Positions 6,886-14,472 are shown, counted from the first letter of the stretch. The stretch is 15,488 nt of DNA from CAZSNH01 sp052388455 (GCA_052388455.1 JBQTIA010000149.1:1-15488), one strand, 5' to 3'. Notes: a model not told the origin generated them from the letters alone. Program-made: numbers and translations.

Positions 6886-7965
6886 TCAAGACTTGTCGCC
6901 GAAGACGCTCAGCCGCCGGCTGGCGATGCGCACACGCTTGCCGGTTGCGAGATCGAGGGCGGCGATGGCGGCCGGCGTCAGCTCAACCTCGAAATAGTCC
7001 GTGTGGCCCTCGCGCGCCGCACCGTTGGCGACCAGCTCGACGCGGGAGACGGCGCCGCTCGCCAGAATGCGGTTGACCTTGGCCGCGACGCCCGGTGCGC
7101 CGGCGCTGTCCGGAACGATGTCGGTGTCGTGCGGCCGCGCGTAGGCGACGACCGCCGTTCCGTCAGCAAGATCACTGCGCCCGTGCGGCAGGAGGTCCTC
7201 ACCGACGCGCAGGAAGCCGCCTTCGACGCGGCCGCGGAACTCGTTGACGTTGCCGATGAAGCTGTAGGCGAAGGACGTCGCGGGATTTGCGTAGATCTCG
7301 CGCGGTGCGCCGACCTGTTCGATCCGACCTTTGTTCATGAGCACGATCTTGTCGGAGACTTCGAGCGCCTCCTCCTGGTCGTGGGTGACGAAGATCGACG
7401 AGATGTGCAGATCGTCGTGCAGGCGGCGCAGCCAGCGGCGCAGCTCCTTGCGCACCTTGGCATCGAGCGCACCGAACGGCTCGTCGAGCAGCAGCACCTG
7501 CGGTTCGACGGCGAGAGCGCGGGCGAGCGCGATGCGCTGGCGCTGACCGCCCGAGAGCTGCGAGGGGAACCGATTGGCGAGCCAGCCGAGCTGCACGAGA
7601 TCGAGCAGCCGTCCGACCTTGTCGCGGATCGCGTTTTCACTCGGGCGCTCGCCGCGCGGCTTCACGCGCAGCCCGAAGGCGACGTTCTCGAACACGCTCA
7701 TGTGCCGGAACAGGGCATAGTGCTGGAATACGAAGCCGACCTGACGCTCGCGCACGTGCTTCGCCGTCGCGTCCTGGCCGGCAAGGCGCACGGTGCCGTA
7801 GTCGGCGGTTTCCAGTCCGGCGATGATGCGGAGCAGCGTCGTCTTTCCACAGCCCGACGGGCCGAGCAGCGCGACGAGCTCGCCCTTGGGCAGCTCCAGC
7901 GAGACCCCGTCGAGGGCCTTGAAGGCGCCGAAGGATTTGTGGATGTCCCTGACCTCGATGCTCAT
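6886..7965 (-). CDS. cysA: Sulfate/thiosulfate ABC transporter ATPase CysA
   Basis: This 359-residue ATPase powers the CysTW membrane channel for sulfate/thiosulfate import. The Walker A motif GPSGCGKTT (35-43), Q-loop Gln81 (FVFQHYALFRHM), signature LSGGQRQR (137-144), Walker B LLLDEP (158-163) and H-loop His195 (VTHDQ) are intact. FRHMSVFENVAFGL and NVNEFRGRV are typical of the CysA subgroup. The C-terminal third is the regulatory domain (NPAT, ARPHDTDI). ATG 7965 has AGGAG upstream and overlaps the cysW stop by 4 bp (ATGA). The open frame extends further upstream only as shadow of cysW. Confidence 0.96.
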   Translation of the reverse strand: MSIEVRDIHKSFGAFKALDGVSLELPKGELVALLGPSGCGKTTLLRIIAGLETADYGTVRLAGQDATAKHVRERQVGFVFQHYALFRHMSVFENVAFGLRVKPRGERPSENAIRDKVGRLLDLVQLGWLANRFPSQLSGGQRQRIALARALAVEPQVLLLDEPFGALDAKVRKELRRWLRRLHDDLHISSIFVTHDQEEALEVSDKIVLMNKGRIEQVGAPREIYANPATSFAYSFIGNVNEFRGRVEGGFLRVGEDLLPHGRSDLADGTAVVAYARPHDTDIVPDSAGAPGVAAKVNRILASGAVSRVELVANGAAREGHTDYFEVELTPAAIAALDLATGKRVRIASRRLSVFGDKS

Positions 7966-8855
7966 GCTGCAAACTCCTCTCGGGCGGCGCGATCGGCCTG
8001 CCACTCGATGCCCGTCTTGATCGCCAGCGTGACGAGGGCCAGCATCGCCAACAGCGAGGCGACGGCAAAAGCGGCAGCGAACTGATATTCGTTGTAGAGG
8101 ATCTCGACGTGCAGCGGCATGGTGTTGGTCTCGCCGCGGATATGCCCTGATACGACCGAGACGGCGCCGAATTCTCCCATGGCGCGGGCGTTGCAGAGGA
8201 TCACTCCGTAGAGCAGCGCCCACTTGATGTTGGGCAGCGTCACCCGCCAGAACGCCTGCCATCCCGAGGCGCCGAGCGTGATCGCCGCCTCCTCCTCGTC
8301 GCGGCCCTGCGCCTGCATCAGCGGGATCAGCTCGCGGGCGATGAAGGGGAAGGTGACGAACACCGTCGCCAGCACGATGCCGGGCACAGCGAAGATGATG
8401 CGGATGTCGTGATCCGACAGCCATGGTCCGAGCCAGCCCTGGGCGCCGAACACCAGCACGTAGATGAGGCCGGCGACGACGGGGGAGACCGAGAACGGCA
8501 GGTCGATGAAGGTGATCAGGAGCTGCTTTCCGGGGAAGTCGAACTTGGCGATGGCCCAGGCTGCGGCAATTCCGAACACCAGATTGAGCGGCACAGCGAT
8601 GGCCGCCGCGAGCAGCGTCAAGCGGACGGCAGCCGCGGCGTCCGGCTCTACGAGTGCGGCGAGGTAGGCGGCCCAGCCCTTGCGCAGCGCCTCGACGAAG
8701 ACGGCGATCAGCGGCAGCAGCAGGAAGATGAGGAAGAACATCAGCCCGACGCCGAGCACGGCGTACCTTACGAAGGACGAATCGCGGGTCGCGATGTTCG
8801 ATTCGAAGCGGCTGGCAGAGCCGGAATGCGGCGAAAGCCGTGAGGCGGCGCCCAT
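7962..8855 (-). CDS. cysW: Sulfate/thiosulfate ABC transporter permease CysW
   Basis: This 297-residue inner-membrane permease forms the sulfate channel with CysT. The hydrophilic N-terminal stretch of about 30 residues is followed by about six membrane helices. The cytoplasmic coupling motif, EEEAAITLGASGWQAFWRVT then LPNIKWALLYG, is the ABC permease EAA loop that docks to CysA. The end of the motif region (ARAMGEFGAVSVVSGHIRG) is characteristic of CysW. ATG 8855 shares one base with the cysT stop (TAATG) and the gene overlaps cysA by 4 bp, so the subunits are translationally coupled. Confidence 0.95.
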   Translation of the reverse strand: MGAASRLSPHSGSASRFESNIATRDSSFVRYAVLGVGLMFFLIFLLLPLIAVFVEALRKGWAAYLAALVEPDAAAAVRLTLLAAAIAVPLNLVFGIAAAWAIAKFDFPGKQLLITFIDLPFSVSPVVAGLIYVLVFGAQGWLGPWLSDHDIRIIFAVPGIVLATVFVTFPFIARELIPLMQAQGRDEEEAAITLGASGWQAFWRVTLPNIKWALLYGVILCNARAMGEFGAVSVVSGHIRGETNTMPLHVEILYNEYQFAAAFAVASLLAMLALVTLAIKTGIEWQADRAAREEFAA

Positions 8856-9691
8856 TACACGGTCCTCCCTTGCCGGCGTGATGTCCAGGACTGCAGCAGG
8901 TTGATGATCAGAAGCAGTATGAACGAGACGACGAGCATCATCGAGGCAACCGCCGTCGCGCCCTGATAGTCGTACTGCTCGAGCTTGGTGATGATCATCA
9001 GCGGGGTGATCTCCGAAACCATCGGAATGTTGCCGGCGATGAAGATGACCGAGCCGTATTCGCCGACCGCGCGGGCGAAGGCGAGCGCGAAGCCGGTCAT
9101 CAGGGCGGGCAGCAGTGCCGGGAAGACGACGCGGGAAAAGGTCTGCCAGCGGCTGGCGCCGAGGCTGGCGGCCGCTTCCTCGAACTCGGCGTCGAGATCT
9201 TCGAGGATCGGCTGCACCGTGCGCACGATGAACGGCAGGCCGATGAAGATGAGCGCGACGAGGATGCCGGCCGGTCCGAAGGCGATCTTGATGCCGAGCG
9301 GCTCCAGGTACTGTCCGAGCCAGCCGTTCTTGGCATAGAGAGCGGTCAAGGAGATACCGGCCACGGCCGTCGGCAGGGCGAACGGCAGATCGATCAGCGC
9401 ATCGACCAGCTTCTTGCCGGGAAAGCTGTAGCGCACCAGGCCCCAGGCGAGCACGAGGCCGAACACGGCGTTGATCGACGCGGCGAGCAGCGACGCTCCA
9501 AAGCTCAGCTTGTAGGAGGCGACGACGCGCGGAGACGCAACGGCCGCCCAGAACTGATCGAAGCTCATGCCGGCGGTCTTGATGAAGACCGCCGAGAGCG
9601 GGATCAGAACAACCAGCGAGAGATAAGCGAGCGTGAAGCCGAGCGACAGGCCGAAGCCCGGCAGGACGCGCCGCGCGCGTGTCGGTGTCAT
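8855..9691 (-). CDS. cysT: Sulfate/thiosulfate ABC transporter permease CysT
   Basis: This 278-residue permease partner of CysW has about six membrane helices. The family motif FALPTAVAGISLTALY lies in the middle, and the EAA loop EFEEAAASLGASRWQTFSRV is followed by FARAVGEYGSVIFIAGN. The basic N terminus (TRARRVLPG) precedes the first helix. ATG 9691 has a GGGGGAAA site upstream. A 24-bp gap separates it from the preceding 31-residue ORF. The symbol cysU is also used for this gene. Confidence 0.95.
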   Translation of the reverse strand: MTPTRARRVLPGFGLSLGFTLAYLSLVVLIPLSAVFIKTAGMSFDQFWAAVASPRVVASYKLSFGASLLAASINAVFGLVLAWGLVRYSFPGKKLVDALIDLPFALPTAVAGISLTALYAKNGWLGQYLEPLGIKIAFGPAGILVALIFIGLPFIVRTVQPILEDLDAEFEEAAASLGASRWQTFSRVVFPALLPALMTGFALAFARAVGEYGSVIFIAGNIPMVSEITPLMIITKLEQYDYQGATAVASMMLVVSFILLLIINLLQSWTSRRQGRTV

Positions 9692-9715
9692 GATGTCGTT
9701 TCCCCCGGTCGGACG

Positions 9716-9811
9716 TCAGGCAGCGAGCGTCAGATAGGCGACATAGGCCAGCGATACGGCGAGGCCCGCCCAGGCAAAAAGCAGCTCCGAGACAGCGCTG
9801 TGACGAGACAT
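9716..9811 (-). CDS. 31-residue single-helix membrane protein heading the cysTWAB operon
   Basis: This short frame of 31 codons plus TGA begins MSRHSAVSELLFAWAG and continues with a hydrophobic run to the end (SLAYVAYLTLAA), enough for one membrane helix with a short polar N terminus. Three signs support coding. ATG 9811 has GGAG 7 nt upstream. It lies exactly 30 nt after the -10-like box of a shared sulfur promoter, the same distance as for the XRE-cupin gene. It is followed after only 24 bp by cysT on the same strand. I recognise no family. It may be a small accessory subunit or stabiliser of the sulfate permease, by analogy with other tiny transporter subunits, but that is inference. Confidence 0.6.
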   Translation of the reverse strand: MSRHSAVSELLFAWAGLAVSLAYVAYLTLAA

Positions 9812-9841
9812 CGATCCGCTCCGTTTTCCTCTACGGTTTGG

Positions 9842-9896
9842 AGACTATTGCGGAGGCCGGCCGGACCGAACCAAGAAGAACTGCAATCGATATTCC
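9842..9896 (-). promoter_or_regulatory. Sulfur-type promoter C, upstream of the 31-residue ORF and cysTWAB
   Basis: In the minus-strand direction the box TTCTTCTTGGTTCG (9867-9880) leads into a -35-like TTCGGT (9865-9870), 17 nt, then a -10-like TAGTCT (9842-9847). TTCTTCTT and TAGTCT are exactly 25 nt apart, as at the other two copies. The upstream half (AATATCGATTGCAG, 9881-9894) is less like copies A and B but keeps ATA and GCA. It lies just after the stop of the XRE-cupin gene, so the transporter operon has its own start. Candidate activator: CysB. Confidence 0.72.
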
Positions 9897-9920
9897 GGAA
9901 TCGGGAATGACCCGCGCCGC

Positions 9921-10571
9921 TCAGAATCCGCTGCTGCGATCGCGCGCCGGCGTGACGACGAGGAATGCGATGGCGTCGATCGCGCCGGGATTGGAAAAGA
10001 CGTTCTCGTTACCGGCTTCGAAAAGGATCGCGCCTCCTTCCGTCAGCTCGACGGGGTCGTGGTCGCCGATCCCGACTGAAACGGTACCGGCGGCGACCGC
10101 GAGAGCCGCGCGGCTTGCGTATGGCTGCGGTTCGAACCTGTCCGAATGGCCCGGCGCAATGGTCAAGGCATAGAAATTCGTGCCGAGGTCGAAGCCGGCC
10201 GCCGAAATGGCCCTGAATGAAAAGCCGCCGCCGTTGGCCATCACTAGCCGTGCCGCCGATTTCGGCAGCACGACGAGGCGCGCCGGTTTCGGCCCTTCGA
10301 CGAGGGCGGACAGTGAAACGCCGAGCGCGTTCGCGACCTTCCACAGCAGGGTGATGGTCGGAACGCTCTTTCCGGTTTCGATCTGACCGAGCATGGCGCG
10401 GCTGACGCCCGAGGCCTGGGCGAGGGATTCCAGCGAATGACCCTGCAGCTTGCGCAGCCGCTTCAGATTGCCCGCCATGTCGGCTGGAAAGCCGTCCGCG
10501 CGATCCCGCAGCGGGCCGGCCTTTTGCACGCCGTTGCCGTCTCCCGCCTTCGATTTCGACATCAGCTGCAT
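9921..10571 (-). CDS. XRE-cupin transcriptional regulator (SutR-like)
   Basis: This 216-residue regulator has an XRE helix-turn-helix at about 33-92 (NLKRLRKLQGHSLESLAQAS, SRAMLGQIETGKSVPT, LWKVANALGVSLSALV) and a C-terminal cupin (about 115-205) that may bind a small effector. This layout matches E. coli SutR (YdcN), which controls sulfur utilisation genes. It lies between the porin and the sulfate transporter operon and is driven by a promoter of the same type as sbp and the transporter, which supports a sulfur role. ATG 10571 is 30 nt after the -10-like box; a second ATG at 10562 is possible. The N-terminal 30 residues are polar and likely flexible. Whether it represses or activates is not visible. 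Confidence 0.88.
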   Translation of the reverse strand: MQLMSKSKAGDGNGVQKAGPLRDRADGFPADMAGNLKRLRKLQGHSLESLAQASGVSRAMLGQIETGKSVPTITLLWKVANALGVSLSALVEGPKPARLVVLPKSAARLVMANGGGFSFRAISAAGFDLGTNFYALTIAPGHSDRFEPQPYASRAALAVAAGTVSVGIGDHDPVELTEGGAILFEAGNENVFSNPGAIDAIAFLVVTPARDRSSGF

Positions 10572-10601
10572 GGTCCGGCGCTATCGTTGCCTGTTTCGTC
10601 C

Positions 10602-10656
10602 AGGCTAGCGGCGGCAACCGATGCAGGGAACGAAGAAGAAGCGCTTTGCTTATGAA
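10602..10656 (-). promoter_or_regulatory. Sulfur-type promoter B, upstream of the XRE-cupin gene
   Basis: In the minus-strand direction TTCATAAGCAAAGCGC precedes TTCTTCTTCGTTCC (10627-10640). A -35-like TTCCCT (10625-10630), a 17-nt spacer and a -10-like TAGCCT (10602-10607) follow. TTCATAAGC and the TTCTTCTT core match copy A in front of sbp at the same spacing. The start codon is 30 nt after the -10-like box. The regulator may thus be induced together with the transport genes. Confidence 0.72.
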
Positions 10657-10686
10657 CCAGGGTGGCATTGCAAGCCGGCTAATGAA

Positions 10687-10714
10687 GAGGGAGCCGCCTT
10701 GCGACAGCTCCCTC
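10687..10714 (-). terminator. Probable terminator of the porin gene
   Basis: A perfect 8-bp inverted repeat (GAGGGAGC at 10687-10694, GCTCCCTC at 10707-10714) with a 12-nt loop lies 44 bp after the porin stop codon. It is followed on the minus strand by TTCATTAG, which is only weakly T-rich. It separates the porin unit from promoter B. Confidence 0.6.
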
Positions 10715-10758
10715 CGATGGTCCAGAAAATCGTGTCAGTATGAGTGTGCGTGTGCGGC

Positions 10759-12219
10759 TTAGAACTTGATGATGCCGCCGCTCATGACGACATCGAGGTC
10801 TTCCAGCGGGGCATTCTCGATGGCGCCGTTGGCAACGCCGGCGGCGTCCCGCTGTCGAAGCGTGAGGTCGGCCTCATAGTGACGATAGGACAGGTACAGC
10901 GTGAGCGCTGCCTTGTCGAAGCCCTGGGCTATGCCCGCCCCGTACATCTCGACGCCTGTGGCCCAGACCTGCCACGTCCCGATACCCGTCGGATTGAGCG
11001 CATCCGTTGCTGTGACGAAGCGCTTGGAGTTGCCGCCGCCCTCGTAGTCGTAATATTCGCCGTAGATCGTGGTCTTGCCGTGCTCGATGAATTTCTTCTC
11101 GATACCGGCCTGGATAGCCCAGAACTGCTGACCGTCGTCGACATTGGTGCCCTGGAACCGCTGCGTCTCTTCGATCAGGTCGTCGATCTTCTCTCCGGCG
11201 GCCAGATTGACGAACAGTCCGGTCGCCTCGTGCAACACGGCGATGGAACCGCCGTACTGGTGGCATTCCTGGTTGGCCTGCTCCGTGCCCACGGCCACGG
11301 CATCGCCGACGCCGGCCCCGATCGAGGCGTTGCACGCTGTCTGCGTGTCGGGACCGTCCGTCTGCTTGCCATAGCCGAAGCCGGCCGCCAGCTTGAAGCC
11401 CGCGAAGTCTCCGTTGTAGCGGATCGCCACGTCCCAGAAGTCGTCCTCGCCCCAGGCACCCGAGACGTTGAATCCCTTCAAGGCGGGAGATTCGTACTTG
11501 ATCAGCTTGTAGCGGCGCTCGCCTTCGCCCGGCTGGTCGCCGCCGTCGCCGATGAGCCGGCGCCACGTCAATCCCGTCTGGCCGCGGGCGTTGATGCCGC
11601 CGGTGGTCAGATTGCCGTTACGCGCGGAGCGCAGCAGCATGCCGAGTCCGCTGTCCTCGATGTCGGAGTATTTCGAGAAGTCTTTGGTCTGGGTCAGGTT
11701 GATCTCGGTGATGGCATCGGTTGCGGAGCCTTGCAGGCCGAGCGACGTGGTGCCGTAGGTCTTGCTGCGCAGGAACCAATGGCTATCGCGCATGTCGAAG
11801 CCGACGTCGCCCGCGAAGTCGTTGCCTTCGTCATTGTCCTGGTTCGACCGCTTCGAGTTTGCCGCGCGGACACCGATCTCGATCTGATAGCCGGCTTCCC
11901 AGTCGGCATCGATCTTGGCTTTGCCCTTGAACCGGAAGCGCGTGCGGGCGTTGTCGTTGGTCACGATGTAGGCGTTGCTTTCGCCGCCGTCGTCCCAGAA
12001 CATGATCGCTTCGTTCACATGGCCGGACAGCTCCAGCGACACCTTGCGGCTGCCCTTGCGGACCGTGGTCGCCTCCAGCTCGGCAATCCGCTCTTCCAGA
12101 TCGGCGCAGCAGTTGCCGCCGAGGTCGGCCGCACCGGCCGTTGATGGGAGCACAGTCCCTGCCAGACCCAGGCTGAGCACGGCCACGGCCAAGCTCGTCG
12201 ATTTCACCCCGTCGTGCAT
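10759..12219 (-). CDS. Outer-membrane porin of the Rhizobiales Porin_2 type
   Basis: This 486-residue beta-barrel protein has a signal peptide (hydrophobic core about 10-24, cut probably after AGA at residue 30). A Cys-Cys pair (37-38) and a short coiled-coil stretch LEERIAELEATTVRKGSRKV follow, then SLELSGHVNEAIMFWDDGG, a pattern typical of alphaproteobacterial porins. The barrel has alternating aromatic strands and ends in Phe (GGIIKF), the outer-membrane insertion signal. A long loop with two further cysteines (near TACNAS and QECHQYGG) may form a disulfide. ATG 12219 is chosen because AGAGAGG lies 6 nt upstream and the signal peptide begins there; the frame extends to 12420 without family similarity. 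Its place in the sulfur locus suggests anion entry, but the substrate is not known. Confidence 0.93.
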   Translation of the reverse strand: MHDGVKSTSLAVAVLSLGLAGTVLPSTAGAADLGGNCCADLEERIAELEATTVRKGSRKVSLELSGHVNEAIMFWDDGGESNAYIVTNDNARTRFRFKGKAKIDADWEAGYQIEIGVRAANSKRSNQDNDEGNDFAGDVGFDMRDSHWFLRSKTYGTTSLGLQGSATDAITEINLTQTKDFSKYSDIEDSGLGMLLRSARNGNLTTGGINARGQTGLTWRRLIGDGGDQPGEGERRYKLIKYESPALKGFNVSGAWGEDDFWDVAIRYNGDFAGFKLAAGFGYGKQTDGPDTQTACNASIGAGVGDAVAVGTEQANQECHQYGGSIAVLHEATGLFVNLAAGEKIDDLIEETQRFQGTNVDDGQQFWAIQAGIEKKFIEHGKTTIYGEYYDYEGGGNSKRFVTATDALNPTGIGTWQVWATGVEMYGAGIAQGFDKAALTLYLSYRHYEADLTLRQRDAAGVANGAIENAPLEDLDVVMSGGIIKF

Positions 12220-12416
12220 ACCAAACCTCTCTGCTATCTTGGAGCCACGTCTGCTATAACATATTGTATTAATTGAAGTTTTTACGTTTTTTCCGCACTC
12301 GGCAAGGGCCAGCACAGCGGTTTTGCTCGGACGTGGACCGGCTGTCACTTTGCAGTCACAGACCGAGCGTGTCTGGTCAGGCATGACCGGCCCTGCGCCC
12401 GATCGAGGCTTGCGGA
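12220..12416 (-). promoter_or_regulatory. Porin upstream region with AT-rich promoter segment
   Basis: About 40-80 bp before the porin ATG the sequence turns sharply AT-rich (12253-12292, containing TATTGTATTAATTGAAG on the plus strand), unlike the rest of the window. In the porin direction TATGTTATAGC is a plausible -10 region, with no clear -35. Farther upstream lies a plus-strand direct repeat CTGTCAC-TTTG-CAGTCAC (12342-12359). The TTCTTCTTGGTTC box of the sulfur promoters is absent here. Confidence 0.45.
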
Positions 12417-13103
12417 TCACCCCTCGTTTCGTGCCAGCAGGCGGCGCGCGATGTTCTCGCGGCCATGCACCCGCGGGCGCCGCGCACTCGCCTGACGCCA
12501 GGCGATGGGAAGCGGATCGGGGCCGCTGTCGCGGGCGATGTATTCGCCGGGCAGGGGCGGATAAGGCGGCGCTTCCTCGTCGAGGTCCTGGATCGAGTGG
12601 CGCAGTCGGTCCAGCAGCGTCAGGCCCTCCGGCCAGGGACCGAAGCCCGCCTCGGCATTGATGTGGCCGACGGGGCCGAGATTGACGACATCGCTACCCC
12701 AGCGGCTCGCCCAGTGGACCGCGCGGCTGAGCGTCATCCACGGATCGTTGGTGCTCGCCACCACGATCGACCGATAGGGCAGCGGATGTTTCGGCACCTG
12801 GTCTTCCAGCCCGAGCCGTGCCGGATCGGCGGGCGCGACGAACAGCGCGCCGGCAATGGCGTCGGAAATTTCATGCGTGGCAGCGACAGCGGCCAGGACT
12901 CCGAAGCTGTGCGCAACGATGACGATGCGGCCCGGAATGCGATCGATCTGGCGGCGGACGCGGTTGGACCATTCGGGCAGATCGGCGTGGCTCCAGTCGC
13001 GCTGAATGACGCGGACGCTGCCGGGGATGCGGTGCTCGAGCCAGGTTTGCCAGTGGTCGGGTCCGCTGGATTTGAGGCCGGGAACGATGAGGGTGGCGGT
13101 CAT
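12417..13103 (-). CDS. RBBP9/YdeN-type serine hydrolase
   Basis: This 228-residue alpha/beta hydrolase of the RBBP9/YdeN family begins TATLIVPGLKSSGPDHWQTW, the family's usual opening. The catalytic triad is visible: nucleophile Ser66 in VAHSFGV, Asp120 in STNDPW and His147 in GHINAEAGFGPWPEG. The usual family domain ends near residue 175; here a proline- and arginine-rich tail of about 50 residues follows. No signal peptide is seen, so it should be cytoplasmic. The substrate is unknown. ATG 13103 is chosen since similarity starts there and a purine-rich AAGAGAGA lies upstream; the frame to 13223 lacks family features. It lies between sbp and the porin on the same strand. Confidence 0.88.
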   Translation of the reverse strand: MTATLIVPGLKSSGPDHWQTWLEHRIPGSVRVIQRDWSHADLPEWSNRVRRQIDRIPGRIVIVAHSFGVLAAVAATHEISDAIAGALFVAPADPARLGLEDQVPKHPLPYRSIVVASTNDPWMTLSRAVHWASRWGSDVVNLGPVGHINAEAGFGPWPEGLTLLDRLRHSIQDLDEEAPPYPPLPGEYIARDSGPDPLPIAWRQASARRPRVHGRENIARRLLARNEG

Positions 13104-13413
13104 GGCACGTGTCTCTCTTTTTCGATGCGTCGGTTTTAAAGTTCCATGGCGAGGTTCGAATTTCGGGCGCTGAGCAAAGGCGCAGGGCGGCGCGAAAGTT
13201 CTGACCAGGGCGGCGAGAAACACGTCAGAGCCCTGAGCACGGTACGAACCTCGGTCATCGGCCAGCCGGTTCGCGATTCACCGCGGTGACTGCGGGGTGT
13301 CGGGATCGTCATGGGAGGGCTCCACGTTTGGATCGAGGGGTGAGGAAGAAGCGGCCGAGGTGTGCCGCCAGGGAGGACAAACGGCACGCCTCGGCTCGCG
13401 CGGAGGGGCTGCG
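13104..13413. other. Intergenic region between sbp and the hydrolase gene
   Basis: These 310 bp hold no recognised gene. A 58-codon minus-strand frame (ATG 13312 to TAA 13136) has GGAG 7 nt upstream, but its Arg/Pro/Ser-rich product resembles nothing I know. The last 60 bp before the hydrolase (around ACTTTAAAACC) may hold its promoter. No strong terminator for sbp is evident. Confidence 0.45.
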
Positions 13414-14460
13414 TCAGCCCTTGCCGCCGAAGATCTGGTCGAAGATGCCACCGTCCTTGAAGTGGACTTCCTGCGCCGCCGACCAGCCGCCGAACACCTC
13501 GTCGATGGTGAACAGCTTCACCTGCGAGAATTGCGCCTTGTACTTCTCCTGTGCCTTGGCCTCGCGCGGCCGGTAGTAGTGCTTGCCGGCGATGTCCTGA
13601 CCTTCGGAGGAGTAGAGGTAATTCAGGTAGGCTTCGGCGACCTTGCGCGTGCCGTGCTTGTCGACGCTCTTGTCGACGACGGCGACCGAGGGTTCGGCGA
13701 GGATCGAGACGGTCGGCGTCACGATTTCGAATTTGTCGGGGCCGAGTTCCTTGGTGGCGAGGTAAGCCTCGTTTTCCCAGGAGATCAGCACATCGCCGAT
13801 ACCGCGTTCGGTGAAGGTGGTGAGCGAGCCGCGCGCACCGCTGTCGAGCACCTTGGTGTTCTTGTAGATTCGGGTGACGAGATCGCGGGCCTTGTCCTCG
13901 CTGCCGCCGTCGGCCTTCAGCGCATAGCCCCACGCCGCGAGATAGTTCCAGCGGGCGCCGCCCGAAGTCTTCGGGTTCGGCGTCACCACTTCGACGCCAT
14001 CCTTGGCGAGATCAGCCCAGTCCTTGATGCCCTTGGGATTACCCTTGCGGACCAGGAAAACGATGGTCGAGGTGTAGGGCGCGGAATTGTTGGCGAGGCG
14101 CTTCTGCCAGTCGGCGGGGATGAGGCCGCCGTTCTTGTAGAGCTGGTCGACATCGCCGGCGAGCGCCAGCGTCACGACGTCGGCTTCGAGCCCGTCGATG
14201 ACCGCTCGGGCCTGCTTGCCCGAGCCGCCGTGCGACTGCTTGATCGTGAGAGTGTCGCCGGACTGGGCTTTCCAGTACTTGGCGAAGGCCGCATTGAAGT
14301 CCTGATAGAGTTCCCGCGTCGGATCGTATGAGACGTTGAGGATCGAGACGTCAGCGGCGAGGGCTGGAGGGGAGAGGCTCGTCAATCCGGTCAGGCCGGA
14401 GAGTCCAAGGGTGAGGCCGAGGGCGAGGGCCGTGCGGCGGGAAAAGAGGGTGTAAGACAT
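13414..14460 (-). CDS. sbp: Periplasmic sulfate-binding protein of the ABC importer
   Basis: This 348-residue substrate-binding protein of the sulfate/thiosulfate family carries the signature VSYDPTRELYQDFN (43-56) and downstream binding-site segments QSHGGSGKQARAVIDGLEADVVTLALAGD, seen here at about 74-102, TPNPKTSGGARWNYLAAWGY and ISWENEAYL. The signal peptide ends after ALA (residue 35) and has SRRTALALG, so export by the Tat route is possible as well as Sec. It should capture sulfate and pass it to CysTW. The gene lies apart from cysTWA, about 3.6 kb upstream on the same strand, and has its own copy of the shared promoter. ATG 14460 follows GAAGGAAA. Confidence 0.95.
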   Translation of the reverse strand: MSYTLFSRRTALALGLTLGLSGLTGLTSLSPPALAADVSILNVSYDPTRELYQDFNAAFAKYWKAQSGDTLTIKQSHGGSGKQARAVIDGLEADVVTLALAGDVDQLYKNGGLIPADWQKRLANNSAPYTSTIVFLVRKGNPKGIKDWADLAKDGVEVVTPNPKTSGGARWNYLAAWGYALKADGGSEDKARDLVTRIYKNTKVLDSGARGSLTTFTERGIGDVLISWENEAYLATKELGPDKFEIVTPTVSILAEPSVAVVDKSVDKHGTRKVAEAYLNYLYSSEGQDIAGKHYYRPREAKAQEKYKAQFSQVKLFTIDEVFGGWSAAQEVHFKDGGIFDQIFGGKG

Positions 14461-14472
14461 CGTGTGTTTCCT

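Noticed and set aside
5922..8085. Long plus-strand frames opposite cysB and cysA (5922-7076 and 6571-8085)
   Set aside because: Antisense shadows of recognised genes with no domain pattern.
7966..8424. Extension of the cysA frame to 512 residues
   Set aside because: The extra part reads cysW in another frame. ATG 7965 has a ribosome-binding site and the family start.
10744..12144. 466-codon plus-strand frame opposite the porin
   Set aside because: Antisense to a porin with signal peptide and terminal Phe; no family features of its own.
13297..14331. 344-codon plus-strand frame opposite sbp
   Set aside because: Antisense to a sulfate-binding protein carrying its family signature.
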